Source: Aequorivita sp. (GTDB lineage Bacteria > Bacteroidota > Bacteroidia > Flavobacteriales > Flavobacteriaceae). From it: a stretch of 37,863 bases of DNA. The notes below the pieces were generated by a model, which did no database searches, was not told where the DNA came from, and saw only the letters and a list, made by a program, of their open reading frames with translations. This document shows positions 7,185-15,725 of this stretch, one piece after another. Position 1 is the stretch's first letter; each line of letters starts with the position of its first letter. Both the position numbers and the translations under genes were made by a program. Location: contig JAPKFY010000013.1 of NCBI GenBank assembly GCA_026646335.1, forward strand, positions 1 through 37,863, in the 5' to 3' direction.

Positions 7185-8192
7185 TTATTTGCTTATGGCA
7201 GTAATGGCATCCTTGATTTTCTTTTCAAGCTCGTCCATTAATTCGGGGTTGTCCAACAATAGTGCTTTAACGGCATCGCGCCCCTGCCCAAGTTTGGTGT
7301 CGTCATAGCTGAACCAAGAGCCCGCTTTTTTGATGATTTCAAAATCAACGCCAAGGTCAATTATTTCACCCACTTTTGAGATGCCTTCGCCATACATAAT
7401 ATCAAACTCCACTTGTTTGAATGGCGGGGCTACTTTGTTTTTCACCACTTTTACGCGAGTTTTGTTTCCGGTTGCGTTGCTGTCAGTATCTTTAATCTGA
7501 GTTGAACGACGAATGTCCAATCGCACGGATGCGTAGAATTTCAAAGCATTTCCACCTGTTGTGGTTTCAGGGTTTCCGAACATTACGCCAATTTTTTCAC
7601 GCAACTGGTTAATGAAGATTACGGTACATTTTGTTTTGCTGATGGAACCTGTAAGTTTTCTAAGTGCCTGGCTCATCAGTCGGGCGTGGAGTCCCATTTT
7701 GCTATCGCCCATTTCGCCTTCAATTTCGCTTTTTGGTGTCAAGGCAGCAACGGAATCAATAACTACAATGTCTATGGCTCCACTTCGGATTAAGTTATCA
7801 GCGATTTCTAAAGCTTGCTCCCCATTATCGGGTTGTGAAATTATTAGATTTTCAACATCAACTCCAAGTTTTTCAGCATAGCCACGATCAAAAGCATGTT
7901 CTGCATCTATGAAGGCAGCAATGCCTCCTTTTTTCTGTGCCTCAGCCATTGCGTGAAGCGTAAGTGTAGTTTTACCCGAAGATTCTGGGCCGTATATTTC
8001 TATAACTCTTCCGCGTGGGTAACCGCCAACGCCAAGGGCAACATCTAAACCTAAAGAACCCGTAGGGATAACCTCTACATCTTCAACGGCTCTATCGCCC
8101 ATTTTCATTACAGTTCCTTTGCCGTAAGTCTTGTCTAATTTATCGAGAGTAAGCTTTAAAGCTTTCAGTTTTGCGTCTTTTTCAGTGCTCAT
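7185..8192 (-). CDS. recA: RecA recombinase
   Basis: Forms ATP-dependent filaments on single-stranded DNA, catalysing strand exchange in repair and recombination, and acting with DprA in transformation. 335 aa, near full family length. Walker A is GPESSGKT (68-75). The Walker B/core segment [11 protein letters not shown], the L1/L2 DNA-binding loops ([37 protein letters not shown]) and the C-terminal [15 protein letters not shown] segment are all intact. ATG at 8192. I looked for a LexA-type operator upstream and saw none, which is common in Bacteroidota. Confidence 0.98.
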   Translation of the reverse strand: MSTEKDAKLKALKLTLDKLDKTYGKGTVMKMGDRAVEDVEVIPTGSLGLDVALGVGGYPRGRVIEIYGPESSGKTTLTLHAMAEAQKKGGIAAFIDAEHAFDRGYAEKLGVDVENLIISQPDNGEQALEIADNLIRSGAIDIVVIDSVAALTPKSEIEGEMGDSKMGLHARLMSQALRKLTGSISKTKCTVIFINQLREKIGVMFGNPETTTGGNALKFYASVRLDIRRSTQIKDTDSNATGNKTRVKVVKNKVAPPFKQVEFDIMYGEGISKVGEIIDLGVDFEIIKKAGSWFSYDDTKLGQGRDAVKALLLDNPELMDELEKKIKDAITAISK

Positions 8193-8225
8193 TTTCAGTG
8201 TGTTTTATGATGTATTTTTAAGTAG

Positions 8226-8258
8226 CTAAGATACTATTTCTTTGCGCTTGAGACAAAA
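8226..8258 (-). promoter_or_regulatory. Promoter for recA
   Basis: TTTTG (8254-8258) and TATCTTAG (8226-8233) on the minus strand are 20 bases apart, matching the -33/-7 layout with one change in the -7 box. The start codon is about 33 bases further on. Confidence 0.5.
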
Positions 8259-8415
8259 TTTAAATGTAAGGAGGAAGGATTTTTGTTAACAACTAAAAAA
8301 AGAAACAAGACCGCTTACTTCGTCAAGTTCAGCACAGGTCGCTGAAAGAGACAAGATACAAGACTTGATTGGGAATAATTTATCCGTTATGTTATTTAAA
8401 TAAGCTAATATAACG

Positions 8416-8444
8416 AAAACAGCCACTTTAATAGCGGCTGTTTT
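8416..8444 (-). terminator. Rho-independent terminator after the T9SS cargo pair
   Basis: AAAACAGCC (8416-8424) pairs with GGCTGTTTT (8436-8444), just downstream of the stop codon at 8467. The rest of the 8193-8466 interval holds the recA promoter and a stretch near 8311-8350 resembling a decayed flavobacterial intergenic repeat (CTGTGCTGAACTTGACGAAG on the minus strand); I see no gene there. Confidence 0.7.
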
Positions 8445-8466
8445 GTGGTTAGTAATTGTAGTTTCG

Positions 8467-9168
8467 TTAATTCTTAACAAACTTTTTGACGGTCTTATTG
8501 CCGTTTTTATCTTCAATATTTAAAAAGTAAATACTGCTGGAAAGACTTGAAACATCTAAGGAAACCTGTTTTTCAAACTCCAAGTTTCGAGTGCTTAAAA
8601 GTTTACCTTCTATGTTGAATATTTTAATTGTTAGATTTCTGGCTGGGTTTTTTGAAGTTAAAAATAGTTCGTTCTTAACGGGGTTTGGATGGATTGAAAA
8701 TTGTGAGGCTGTAAAATCATCATTTGATAGAAGTTCATTGCCATAAATGGCCTGACTGCCTAATATATTTGTTACCGTCAGGACCTTACTATTGTTACTT
8801 CCATCCACAATTTCGTAACTGAATGCATCGTCTTGATGATTAAACCAAAACTCATCAAGATAAATCAACTGGAAATCTGCATTAACTTGTAGAGTACAGC
8901 CTAACAAAGTCATTCCTACATTTATGTGAAATTCTGGATTAATAAGGTCATAGGAAATAGAACCAGATATGGCATCGCAAACAGCGGTAAAAAATTCTGT
9001 TTCAAAAAACTGAGCACTTACAAAGGATAATTCGCCATTTTCTGGCGGAAAATTATCCTGGCCATCTACTATAACATTTTGAAGATACCAAGTATCCAAA
9101 AGTCTTGGATCCTGAGCGGAACTTGCTTGAAAAACAAGGATTGCGAGTAATAAAAATATATATTTCAT
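8467..9168 (-). CDS. Small T9SS-secreted protein, lipocalin-like
   Basis: 233 aa. Residues 1-18 are a signal peptide (MKYIFLLLAILVFQASSA, cut before QD). Residues about 20-140 form a compact beta-rich domain beginning LLDTWYLQNVIVDG, the opening seen in lipocalin-like secreted proteins of flavobacteria. It has two Cys (64 and 91) that could form a disulfide. Residues about 157-233 are a type A T9SS sorting domain starting FSIHPNPVKNELFL and ending IYFLNIEDKNGNKTVKKFVKN. It follows the protease gene by only 16 bases and is probably co-transcribed, so anything affecting the protease mRNA could also affect it. The molecular role is unknown; an inhibitor or partner of the protease is speculation. 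Confidence 0.75.
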   Translation of the reverse strand: MKYIFLLLAILVFQASSAQDPRLLDTWYLQNVIVDGQDNFPPENGELSFVSAQFFETEFFTAVCDAISGSISYDLINPEFHINVGMTLLGCTLQVNADFQLIYLDEFWFNHQDDAFSYEIVDGSNNSKVLTVTNILGSQAIYGNELLSNDDFTASQFSIHPNPVKNELFLTSKNPARNLTIKIFNIEGKLLSTRNLEFEKQVSLDVSSLSSSIYFLNIEDKNGNKTVKKFVKN

Positions 9169-9184
9169 GATTACGGGAATTTTA

Positions 9185-11923
9185 TTATTGTTTAGCTAAT
9201 GTTTTGGATTGCTGTATCTGGCCATTGCATACCAGTGCCACGGAATAAAGCCCTGCTGGATAAGATGAAATGTCCAAGTTGGTATGGAATTCGGTAGTGT
9301 CTAGAATATAATTGTTGGAAGTACCGTTGGAAGTATTGGTTACCATCAAATATGCTGAAGTGGCATCTTCAGCGTCATAATTGACCTCTACAACGTTTGA
9401 TGCAGGATTGGGAACAAGCGATTGCAAAAGGTAGGGGTTTACCGTTACTTCAATTTCGTCGTAATCCTTAAAACCATCTAAATCTGTAATAATTTCAAGT
9501 TTATAGGTCTGTGTCACATCAGGGGCAACTGTTAGATCAGTACCCGTGTAAATTAGATTTCCATCTGGGTCGTACCAATTATATACTGCCGCTTCATTTA
9601 TTTGGTCGGCAATAATTGTAACGCTTTCGTTTTTGTTTATTTCTTCATCGGTTCCGGCATCGGCATCAAAAACAGGTCTTGGGCGTTTGTGCACTTCGTA
9701 GGTCTCGCCCCCAATAATCTCGTTGGTAACGGCATCGCGCTGGATAACATGATATACAAAGTCATTTTTAGTTGTCAATTGCGAGGTAAGGAAATTGAAC
9801 TTTACATATACTGTTCCAATTTCGTTGGGATCAAACAGAATGTTGTTGAACGTCATATTGTTTGCCGTAGCAATTTTTTTGCCCGGCACTTTTGTGGAAT
9901 CATAATTTAGGCCTTGGTTGCCGCCCCTAAACCAAGCATCGTAAAGTATGGAATCCATTTCTATGCTTACCTCCGCTTCATCATAAACTGCCTGTCCCGG
10001 CTCATTGGTTTCTTTTACAAACTGAAGGTTGAATGCTTTTATAGTTGAAAATGGGTTGCTGACCGCAACCACTCCTCCGATTTGGGAAGCTAAATTGGGA
10101 TAAATATCTACCACAGTAGTATTTTTCCAAGCTATGTTATTATTGTTCTTTACGTTTTGCGTAATGGTGCTTACCTCTGGGAAGGTCATTGGGTCGTCCG
10201 TGGATTCTATTCTGCTAAGCAGGCAAAAATGCCATGGATTTGGATTGATTTCAATATAATCTTGCGGATTGGGTACGTCCCATTCAAATTCCATAATTGC
10301 TTCTTGTCCTGGTTCCAAAACGGGAATATTGAGAGCTGCTACTTCATCGCCCATTGAAACTCCATTAATGAATATATTGCCAGTCCAATAATCATCCCAA
10401 AATAGAGACGTATTTGCCTTTGCCCAATACAATTTTAAAATATCATTGCCCGAAGATGTAACACAACTATTATTCGTTACCCGAACATAAACGTAATTTG
10501 GATTGGTAGGATCATATTCGGGATTTTGGTGTTCCTGAACATTACGCCCGTCATTTTGATTGCGTACCCATATATCATTACTCCTCCAGAGATATTCTGT
10601 AGTGATGTCTGGTTCTGTTCCGTCGTCTTCCTCTGAATTACGTACCATCAAATCCAATTCTGCGTTTGGATTCAGCATACATTGGGCTTCGAGTACGGCT
10701 CTGTAGGCATTTACTCTTCCCGTTCCCAATAGACCAATATAGGGAGCGTTTTCGGGAATTTGGTAGATATTATCGGCAGTGCTTTTCAATATGTTCCTTA
10801 CTTGATCTGGGGTTAAGTTTGGATTCGCCGCTAGAACTAATGCAGCAACGCCAGCTACGGTTGGCGATGCATATGATGTACCATTACCGTTATCAAAATA
10901 ACTATTGCCATTGCTAGTGGATGTCATATGATATCCAGGGGCGCTAATATCAACTTTATCATTATGTTGATGTGTTGAGGTGGGATCGCCAATATACTTT
11001 TCATGGACATCCTTCCAATCGCGCATACCTACGTTTGGGTCATTGGTGCCCACTGGATAAACATGACCCACGGAAGTTACAGCTATAGTATGGTCGTATG
11101 CTGCCGGATAAACATAGTTTGTTGGACCACCACAAGTTCCACCATTTCCCGCAGCAAATATTACAACAACTCCACTGTTCCATATTTCTTCATAAACTTG
11201 AGCATTTATTGCACTAAAGCTACAGGTATCATACCAACTGCCATTGATTACCTTAACTCCGGGTATTTGTGATAATAATAATACTTGATTAGTGCTTAGT
11301 CCGTTCGCCTGTGTTATCAATTTGGTTTTAAATCCAATTCCCGATATACCAAGACTATTATCAGTATCGGCGGCAACAAAGCCAGCTACTTTCGTGCCAT
11401 GGTGATGAATACTAACATTGTCATCAATATTCTGTAGTATTTGATTTGCTAAATCTTCATGCGTGGTTTCAAAATAAGTATCTACAATACCAACGATAAC
11501 ATTTGGATCCCCCTGCGTTACATTCCAGGCTGGCCGCGCTTTGATCAAATCTAATTGTGTCATAGGGTCACCATTCAATCCATCAAAATCATCTGGAGTA
11601 TATAATGGCTCTCCTTCTATAGTGGTCAGTTCCACATACTCAATTTCATTTCTATCAAATATGCTTTGAAAATAAGTGTCATTATTTAAAGTTATACGAT
11701 AAACTCGTTTTAAGTAGGGAGTAGTTGAAGTTGGAAAAGCTTTTTGAAAATAGTAAACTGGAAGACTGTTTAAAAAAACTTCTAAAGAGTTATCAATCAA
11801 ATCCAGCGTTATAGTTCCGTCTGGTTTTGTGATTCTTTGGATGGGTTCAAGAGAATAATTTGATTTGGCGACCACGTAGTAGTCTTGTCTGTCTTGGGCT
11901 GATAGCAACATTGTGAAAAACAC
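9185..11923 (-). CDS. T9SS-secreted subtilisin-like serine protease, 5' end out of frame with its ATG
   Basis: Secreted S8-family endopeptidase; numbering from the GTG at 11923. The catalytic triad is intact: Asp148 (GIVDTY), His175 (HHHGTKVAG), Ser350 (GNGTSYASPTVAG), with oxyanion Asn260 (FAAGN). A propeptide-like region spans about 10-125. A PKD/Ig-like domain lies near 790-855 and a type A sorting domain at about 858-912 (SLVPNPASNVVEV ... SSYPAGLYSVALV). The signal-peptide core continues upstream in the same frame as NLIFIFCVFFTMLLSAQ, so the GTG is not the true start. Upstream is only an octamer repeat with no start codon in this frame. The ATG at 12074 is out of frame, and its last bases form an in-frame TGA. 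As sequenced the protease appears switched off, yet the rest of the frame is undamaged. Confidence 0.85.
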   Translation of the reverse strand: MFFTMLLSAQDRQDYYVVAKSNYSLEPIQRITKPDGTITLDLIDNSLEVFLNSLPVYYFQKAFPTSTTPYLKRVYRITLNNDTYFQSIFDRNEIEYVELTTIEGEPLYTPDDFDGLNGDPMTQLDLIKARPAWNVTQGDPNVIVGIVDTYFETTHEDLANQILQNIDDNVSIHHHGTKVAGFVAADTDNSLGISGIGFKTKLITQANGLSTNQVLLLSQIPGVKVINGSWYDTCSFSAINAQVYEEIWNSGVVVIFAAGNGGTCGGPTNYVYPAAYDHTIAVTSVGHVYPVGTNDPNVGMRDWKDVHEKYIGDPTSTHQHNDKVDISAPGYHMTSTSNGNSYFDNGNGTSYASPTVAGVAALVLAANPNLTPDQVRNILKSTADNIYQIPENAPYIGLLGTGRVNAYRAVLEAQCMLNPNAELDLMVRNSEEDDGTEPDITTEYLWRSNDIWVRNQNDGRNVQEHQNPEYDPTNPNYVYVRVTNNSCVTSSGNDILKLYWAKANTSLFWDDYWTGNIFINGVSMGDEVAALNIPVLEPGQEAIMEFEWDVPNPQDYIEINPNPWHFCLLSRIESTDDPMTFPEVSTITQNVKNNNNIAWKNTTVVDIYPNLASQIGGVVAVSNPFSTIKAFNLQFVKETNEPGQAVYDEAEVSIEMDSILYDAWFRGGNQGLNYDSTKVPGKKIATANNMTFNNILFDPNEIGTVYVKFNFLTSQLTTKNDFVYHVIQRDAVTNEIIGGETYEVHKRPRPVFDADAGTDEEINKNESVTIIADQINEAAVYNWYDPDGNLIYTGTDLTVAPDVTQTYKLEIITDLDGFKDYDEIEVTVNPYLLQSLVPNPASNVVEVNYDAEDATSAYLMVTNTSNGTSNNYILDTTEFHTNLDISSYPAGLYSVALVCNGQIQQSKTLAKQ

Positions 11924-11943
11924 GCAAAAGATAAAAATTAAAT

Positions 11944-12068
11944 TGTGTGCCTGTGTGCCTGTGTGCCTGTGTGCCTGTGTGCCTGTGTGCCTGTGTGCCT
12001 GTGTGCCTGTGTGCCTGTGTGCCTGTGTGCCTGTGTGCCTGTGTGCCTGTGTGCCTGTGTGCCTGTGT
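11944..12068 (-). repeat. Octanucleotide tandem repeat, 15 full copies (candidate phase-variation switch)
   Basis: The + strand unit GTGTGCCT recurs perfectly with period 8 from 11945 to 12064 (15 copies), with partial copies at each end. It begins six bases inside the ORF that opens at ATG 12074 and ends just before the signal-peptide core of the protease. All three frames through the repeat are open and give the peptide HRHTGTQA in cycles. Eight is not a multiple of three, so each gained or lost unit shifts the frame. Fifteen units put ATG and protease 151 bases apart (out of frame); 16 or 13 units would join them. Confidence 0.92.
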
Positions 12069-12086
12069 TTTCATAATTTCACCGAT

Positions 12087-12118
12087 TAAAGTTAATTAAT
12101 TTCTTAAAATTATGCAAA
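12087..12118 (-). promoter_or_regulatory. Candidate promoter for the phase-variable protease
   Basis: On the minus strand TTTG (12115-12118) and TAACTTTA (12087-12094) are 20 bases apart, one base off the TAnnTTTG consensus. The -7 box ends 12 bases before the ATG at 12074, the spacing seen for other genes here, which supports that ATG as the real start. Confidence 0.45.
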
Positions 12119-12185
12119 TATTTTATATTTAACAAGATAAAAATATCTTTTTTTTGAGTATTCAACTTAGTTTAATTCAAACCCG

Positions 12186-12193
12186 TACTTTTG
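12186..12193 (+). promoter_or_regulatory. -7 promoter element (TACTTTTG) for trhO
   Basis: TACTTTTG matches TAnnTTTG, 41 bases before the ATG at 12235. It lies inside an upstream extension of the reading frame, arguing for the ATG start. Confidence 0.5.
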
Positions 12194-12234
12194 TAACTTT
12201 AAAAATCAATTCTTTTCACCTAAAAAAGTATAGC

Positions 12235-13266
12235 ATGCAACTGTACAATAAATTAAGTGCAAAAGAAAGGGAAACACTTTTGGAACAAGCTGGCGAAGAA
12301 CGGCTTACCCTTTCTTTTTATCAATACGCCAAAATTGGCAATCCGCATCTTTTCAGAAATCATTTGTTTATCGCTTGGCACGAACAAGAAGTGCTTGGCC
12401 GTATTTACGTTGCCCACGAAGGCATCAATGCCCAACTTTCTGTTCCCGCAAAACGCTTTAAGGAATTTAAGGAATTTCTGGACGGCATTTATTTTCTGAA
12501 AGACATGCGTTTAAACATCGCCCTTGAGCAGGATTTAAAATCGTTTTTAAAGCTGAAGGTAAAAGTTCGCAAGAAAATAGTTGCCGATGGATTGAACGAT
12601 GAAACTTTTGACGTTACCAACAAAGGAGTTCACGTTGATGCGCAAAAATTCAACGAACTCATTGAAGATCCAAACGTGGTTTTGGTAGATATGCGAAACC
12701 ATTACGAAAGCGAAATAGGCCATTTTAAAAACGCCATAACGCCAGACGTTGATACCTTTCGTGATTCATTGGATATTATTGAAGCAGATTTAAAAGACCA
12801 TAAAGAAGACAAAAAACTGGTTATGTACTGCACAGGCGGCATTCGTTGCGAAAAAGCCAGCGCATATTACAAACACAAAGGTTTTAAAAATGTATTTCAG
12901 TTGGAGGGCGGTATTATTGAATACGCGCGCCAAGTAGAAAACCTTGGTTTGGAAAATAAATTCATCGGGAAAAATTTCGTTTTCGACCATCGCCGTGGCG
13001 AGCGTATTACCGAAGATGTTATTAGCCATTGCCACCAATGCGGCGAAGCTTGCGATACGCACACCAATTGCGACAATGAAGCCTGCCACTTGCTTTTTAT
13101 TCAATGCGAAAAATGTGCGGTAACGATGGAAGGTTGTTGTTCTGAAGAGTGTATTGAAATTATCCACTTACCCGAAGATGAACAAAAAAGACTCCGCCAA
13201 GGCATTCCAAACAGCAACAAAATATTTAAGAAGGGGCGTTCAGAAAAGTTGAAATATAAGAAATAA
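12235..13266 (+). CDS. trhO: Rhodanese-type tRNA uridine(34) hydroxylase TrhO
   Basis: TrhO (YceA family) makes 5-hydroxyuridine at wobble position 34 of certain tRNAs using molecular oxygen. The 343-aa protein has the family's N-terminal acylphosphatase-like domain (about 25-110, with GRIYVAHEGINAQ), a central rhodanese domain (about 140-240) and a C-terminal Cys-rich tail. The rhodanese loop is CTGGIRCEKAS with Cys199 and Cys205. The tail (266-306) holds nine or more Cys and several His (CHQCGEAC, CDNEACH, CEKC, GCCSEEC), suggesting metal binding. The ATG at 12235 gives the usual start; an in-frame reading further upstream contains the promoter. It is divergent from the protease gene. Confidence 0.92.
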   Translation: MQLYNKLSAKERETLLEQAGEERLTLSFYQYAKIGNPHLFRNHLFIAWHEQEVLGRIYVAHEGINAQLSVPAKRFKEFKEFLDGIYFLKDMRLNIALEQDLKSFLKLKVKVRKKIVADGLNDETFDVTNKGVHVDAQKFNELIEDPNVVLVDMRNHYESEIGHFKNAITPDVDTFRDSLDIIEADLKDHKEDKKLVMYCTGGIRCEKASAYYKHKGFKNVFQLEGGIIEYARQVENLGLENKFIGKNFVFDHRRGERITEDVISHCHQCGEACDTHTNCDNEACHLLFIQCEKCAVTMEGCCSEECIEIIHLPEDEQKRLRQGIPNSNKIFKKGRSEKLKYKK

Positions 13267-13975
13267 TATAGCTGGCAGATACTAAAACATAGCTATGTAG
13301 TGACGGCTGGCGGAAGTTAGGTTATTTTGAATCTGAACTTTCCGTATTTAGAGTTGACCGTTTTAAGTTTTCTTGTAAATTGCCATTTTTGTTCCTTCCC
13401 CTAATAATTATTTTAATCAAATACATAAAATATTATACAGGCTAAGATGGCAGCTGCTCACTAATATCCTTAAACTCACTATTTTCTTTCCAGCTTACAG
13501 AAGGGGTGGAGTTCAATGTTAAGTTATTACAATTTAATACTTCAAATTTCCAATTTTCTGCTCGTAACAATGCCATGTTCAAATGCATCTATGTACTCTT
13601 CAAAAATATCTATATATGTTTCAAGATGGAACTATGTACCGTTCATGCCGTGTCTATGCATAGTTGCTATACCTTTCATGCTACTCGAGTGCTACGTTCA
13701 TGCTAGTGTTTCCCTACGCAACCCCTAGTATCATGCTACTATCACAAAAAAGGCGCTTGTTAAATATTGAAGTATATGTTAAAATATTTTTCGGTTTTAA
13801 AGTAGGCAATATAGATAAGGGAAGTACATTACATTTAAAACACTCGGGCACCTTTGATAGAAAATCGAATATCTGAAATCTAAAATCGAAAAATTTATTG
13901 GTATCTTTACCGATTAACTCTTTTGTTTAATTTTCGTCCCTCTTCACTTAGAAAAGGGCTTTATATATAAAAAAT
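13267..13975. other. Long intergenic region with no clear gene
   Basis: About 0.7 kb between trhO and ricT. Short open frames on the + strand in 13506-13876 lack ribosome-binding or promoter context and have Cys/Tyr/Ser-rich compositions unlike real proteins of this genome. A 10-base palindrome CATAGCTATG lies near 13289. Between 13570 and 13740 the motif CATGCTA and variants (GTGCTACG, CATGCTAGT, CATGCTACT) recur irregularly, with an ACTCGAGT palindrome near 13683. TATCTTTA at 13902-13909 may be a -7 box for ricT. It could be a decayed element or hold an unrecognised RNA. Confidence 0.4.
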
Positions 13976-15238
13976 ATGGGCTGTACCAGCTGTGCCACAG
14001 GCGCCAACGGACAGCCAAAGGGATGCAAGAACAATGGTACTTGCGGAACCGATGGCTGTAACAAACTAACGGTGTTCGACTGGCTTTCAAATATGCAACT
14101 TCCTGCCAATATGGAACCCTTCAATGCGGTGGAAGTGCGCTTTAAAAACGGAAGAAAAGAATTTTTCCAAAATCCCGAAAATCTCACTTTAAGCATTAGC
14201 GATGTGATAGCTACAGAAGCTTCGCCGGGTCACGATATAGGTATTGTAACACTCACTGGAGAACTGGTGCGCGTGCAAATGAAGAAGAAAAAAATTCCAT
14301 TAAAAGTGGAAGCGCTGCCGAAAATTTACCGAAAAGCTTCTCAAAAAGACATAGATATTTGGCAAGGCGTCCGCGATAAAGAAGCAGACGTTCAAAAACG
14401 TTCCCGCGAAATTGCAATCCGCCACGGACTTCAGATGAAAATTAGCGATGTGGAATTTCAGGGCGATGCTTCCAAAGTTATTTTTTATTACACTGCTGAA
14501 GATCGGGTTGATTTCCGTGAATTGATAAAGGAATTTGCACGTACCTTCAATACGCGAATTGAAATGAAACAAGTTGGTTTCCGTCAGGAAGCCGCTCGTT
14601 TAGGCGGAATAGGCAGTTGTGGGCGCGAACTTTGCTGTTCTACTTGGCTGACGGATTTCCGTTCGGTAAATACTTCCGCAGCGCGCTATCAGCAGCTTTC
14701 CCTAAATCCCCAAAAACTTGCCGGACAGTGCGGAAAGTTAAAATGCTGCTTGAATTATGAATTGGACACTTATTTGGAGGCATTGGAATCTTTCCCAAGC
14801 ACCGAAACAAGACTTCAAACTGAAAAGGGATACGCTACTTGCCAAAAAATTGATATTTTTAAAGGGTTGCTATGGTATGCCTATGAAAAGGAATTTATGA
14901 ATTGGCATGAATTGACTGCTGAAAAGGCCAATGAAATAATAGCCCTGAACAAAAAAGGTGAAAAGCCACTTGCGCTGGAGGAATTTACAATCGAAACTCC
15001 AAAACCAGAGAAAGAACCCTACAGCAACGTGGTTGGCCAGGATAGTTTAACACGCTTTGACCAACCTAAACAAAAAGGTAAAAAACGCCGAAATAAAAGC
15101 CGAAATAAAAATAAAGGTACGGCACAAGCTACTGCTGGAAATGCTCCAAAAAATAACCCAAGAAATAAAGGTCCAAAAAAAACCGGAAACAAGCCGAGCA
15201 ATAAAAACAGAAACCCCAAGCCACCAAAAAATGAATAA
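13976..15238 (+). CDS. ricT: RicT/PSP1-family regulatory iron-sulfur protein
   Basis: The family includes Bacillus YaaT/RicT, part of a complex with two [4Fe-4S] clusters that acts on RNA maturation. The 420-aa protein has a Cys-rich N-terminus (Cys 3, 6, 17, 23, 28) and the PSP1 domain at about 75-270. The conserved cysteine clusters are SCGRELCC (Cys 215, 220, 221) and QCGKLKCC (Cys 252, 257, 258). A Lys/Asn/Pro-rich, probably disordered tail runs from about 345. The clear ATG is at 13976. The stop overlaps gldH by 8 bases, indicating translational coupling; ricT-gldH-PBP1A is a recurrent flavobacterial arrangement as I recall it. Function in Bacteroidota is inferred from the family. Confidence 0.85.
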   Translation: MGCTSCATGANGQPKGCKNNGTCGTDGCNKLTVFDWLSNMQLPANMEPFNAVEVRFKNGRKEFFQNPENLTLSISDVIATEASPGHDIGIVTLTGELVRVQMKKKKIPLKVEALPKIYRKASQKDIDIWQGVRDKEADVQKRSREIAIRHGLQMKISDVEFQGDASKVIFYYTAEDRVDFRELIKEFARTFNTRIEMKQVGFRQEAARLGGIGSCGRELCCSTWLTDFRSVNTSAARYQQLSLNPQKLAGQCGKLKCCLNYELDTYLEALESFPSTETRLQTEKGYATCQKIDIFKGLLWYAYEKEFMNWHELTAEKANEIIALNKKGEKPLALEEFTIETPKPEKEPYSNVVGQDSLTRFDQPKQKGKKRRNKSRNKNKGTAQATAGNAPKNNPRNKGPKKTGNKPSNKNRNPKPPKNE

Positions 15239-15716
15239 GTTATTGGCACTTTTTTTGACTGCTGTCTTCCTCGTTTCCTGTGAATCCGATACCGTTTTTA
15301 GTGAAATTCGCGCAATGGACGGTCATTGGGGTGCAGACGAGGTGGTGGAGTTTAAATTGCCGCAATTGGATTCGCTTAAAAAATACAACCTCTTTTTAAA
15401 TATCAGGAACACCAACGATTACAAGTTCAACAATATATTTTTGATAGTTTCAATGAATTTCCCCCACGGAAAAACCGTTACCGACACCCTTGAATACCGA
15501 ATGGCCAATCCAGACGGCTCGTGGATGGGACAAGGAATTGGCAATGTGAAGGAAAACAAACTGTGGTACAAAGAAAACGTATCCTTTTTTGAAGAAGGCA
15601 TTTACACCGTAGACATAGCCCAAGCAATGCGCAATAATGGCGACGTGGAAGGCGTTACAAAACTCGAAGGTATTACAGATGTTGGTTTCAGTATAGAAGA
15701 AGCCACCAAACAGTAA
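15231..15716 (+). CDS. gldH: Gliding motility lipoprotein GldH
   Basis: 161-aa envelope lipoprotein with signal peptide MNKLLALFLTAVFLVSC and lipobox LVSC (lipidated Cys17). GldH is among the flavobacterial proteins required for gliding. The recognisable family core includes FSEIRAMDGHWGADEVVEF, NLFLNIRNTNDYKFNNIFLI and the central FPHGKTVTDTLEY segment. It starts at the ATG inside the 3' end of ricT (8-base overlap) and is followed by the PBP1A gene after 9 bases, so the three form an operon. A longer in-frame reading from 15057 runs antisense to no signal and lies within ricT, so it is rejected as start. Presence of GldH agrees with the T9SS cargo genes nearby. Confidence 0.88.
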   Translation: MNKLLALFLTAVFLVSCESDTVFSEIRAMDGHWGADEVVEFKLPQLDSLKKYNLFLNIRNTNDYKFNNIFLIVSMNFPHGKTVTDTLEYRMANPDGSWMGQGIGNVKENKLWYKENVSFFEEGIYTVDIAQAMRNNGDVEGVTKLEGITDVGFSIEEATKQ

Positions 15717-15725
15717 AAAAATAAT

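Noticed and set aside
8193-8285. LexA/SOS box upstream of recA
   Set aside because: I searched for CTGT-N8-ACAG and GAAC-N4-GTTC type sites and found none.
8286-8516. 76-aa frame on the minus strand after recA
   Set aside because: It overlaps the 3' end of the T9SS cargo gene and its terminator, has no start context, and its composition is unlike a real protein.
11944-12068. CRISPR array
   Set aside because: The tandem units are contiguous 8-mers with no spacers.
11847-12074. 75-codon frame MKTQAHRHTG... as an independent gene
   Set aside because: It is the out-of-frame reading of the protease 5' end: shared ATG and promoter, then the repeat, then unrelated codons over the protease signal region ending at a stop.
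13506-13876. Three overlapping short + strand frames in the trhO-ricT interval
   Set aside because: Mutually overlapping, Cys/Ser/Tyr-rich, no promoter or ribosome-binding context.
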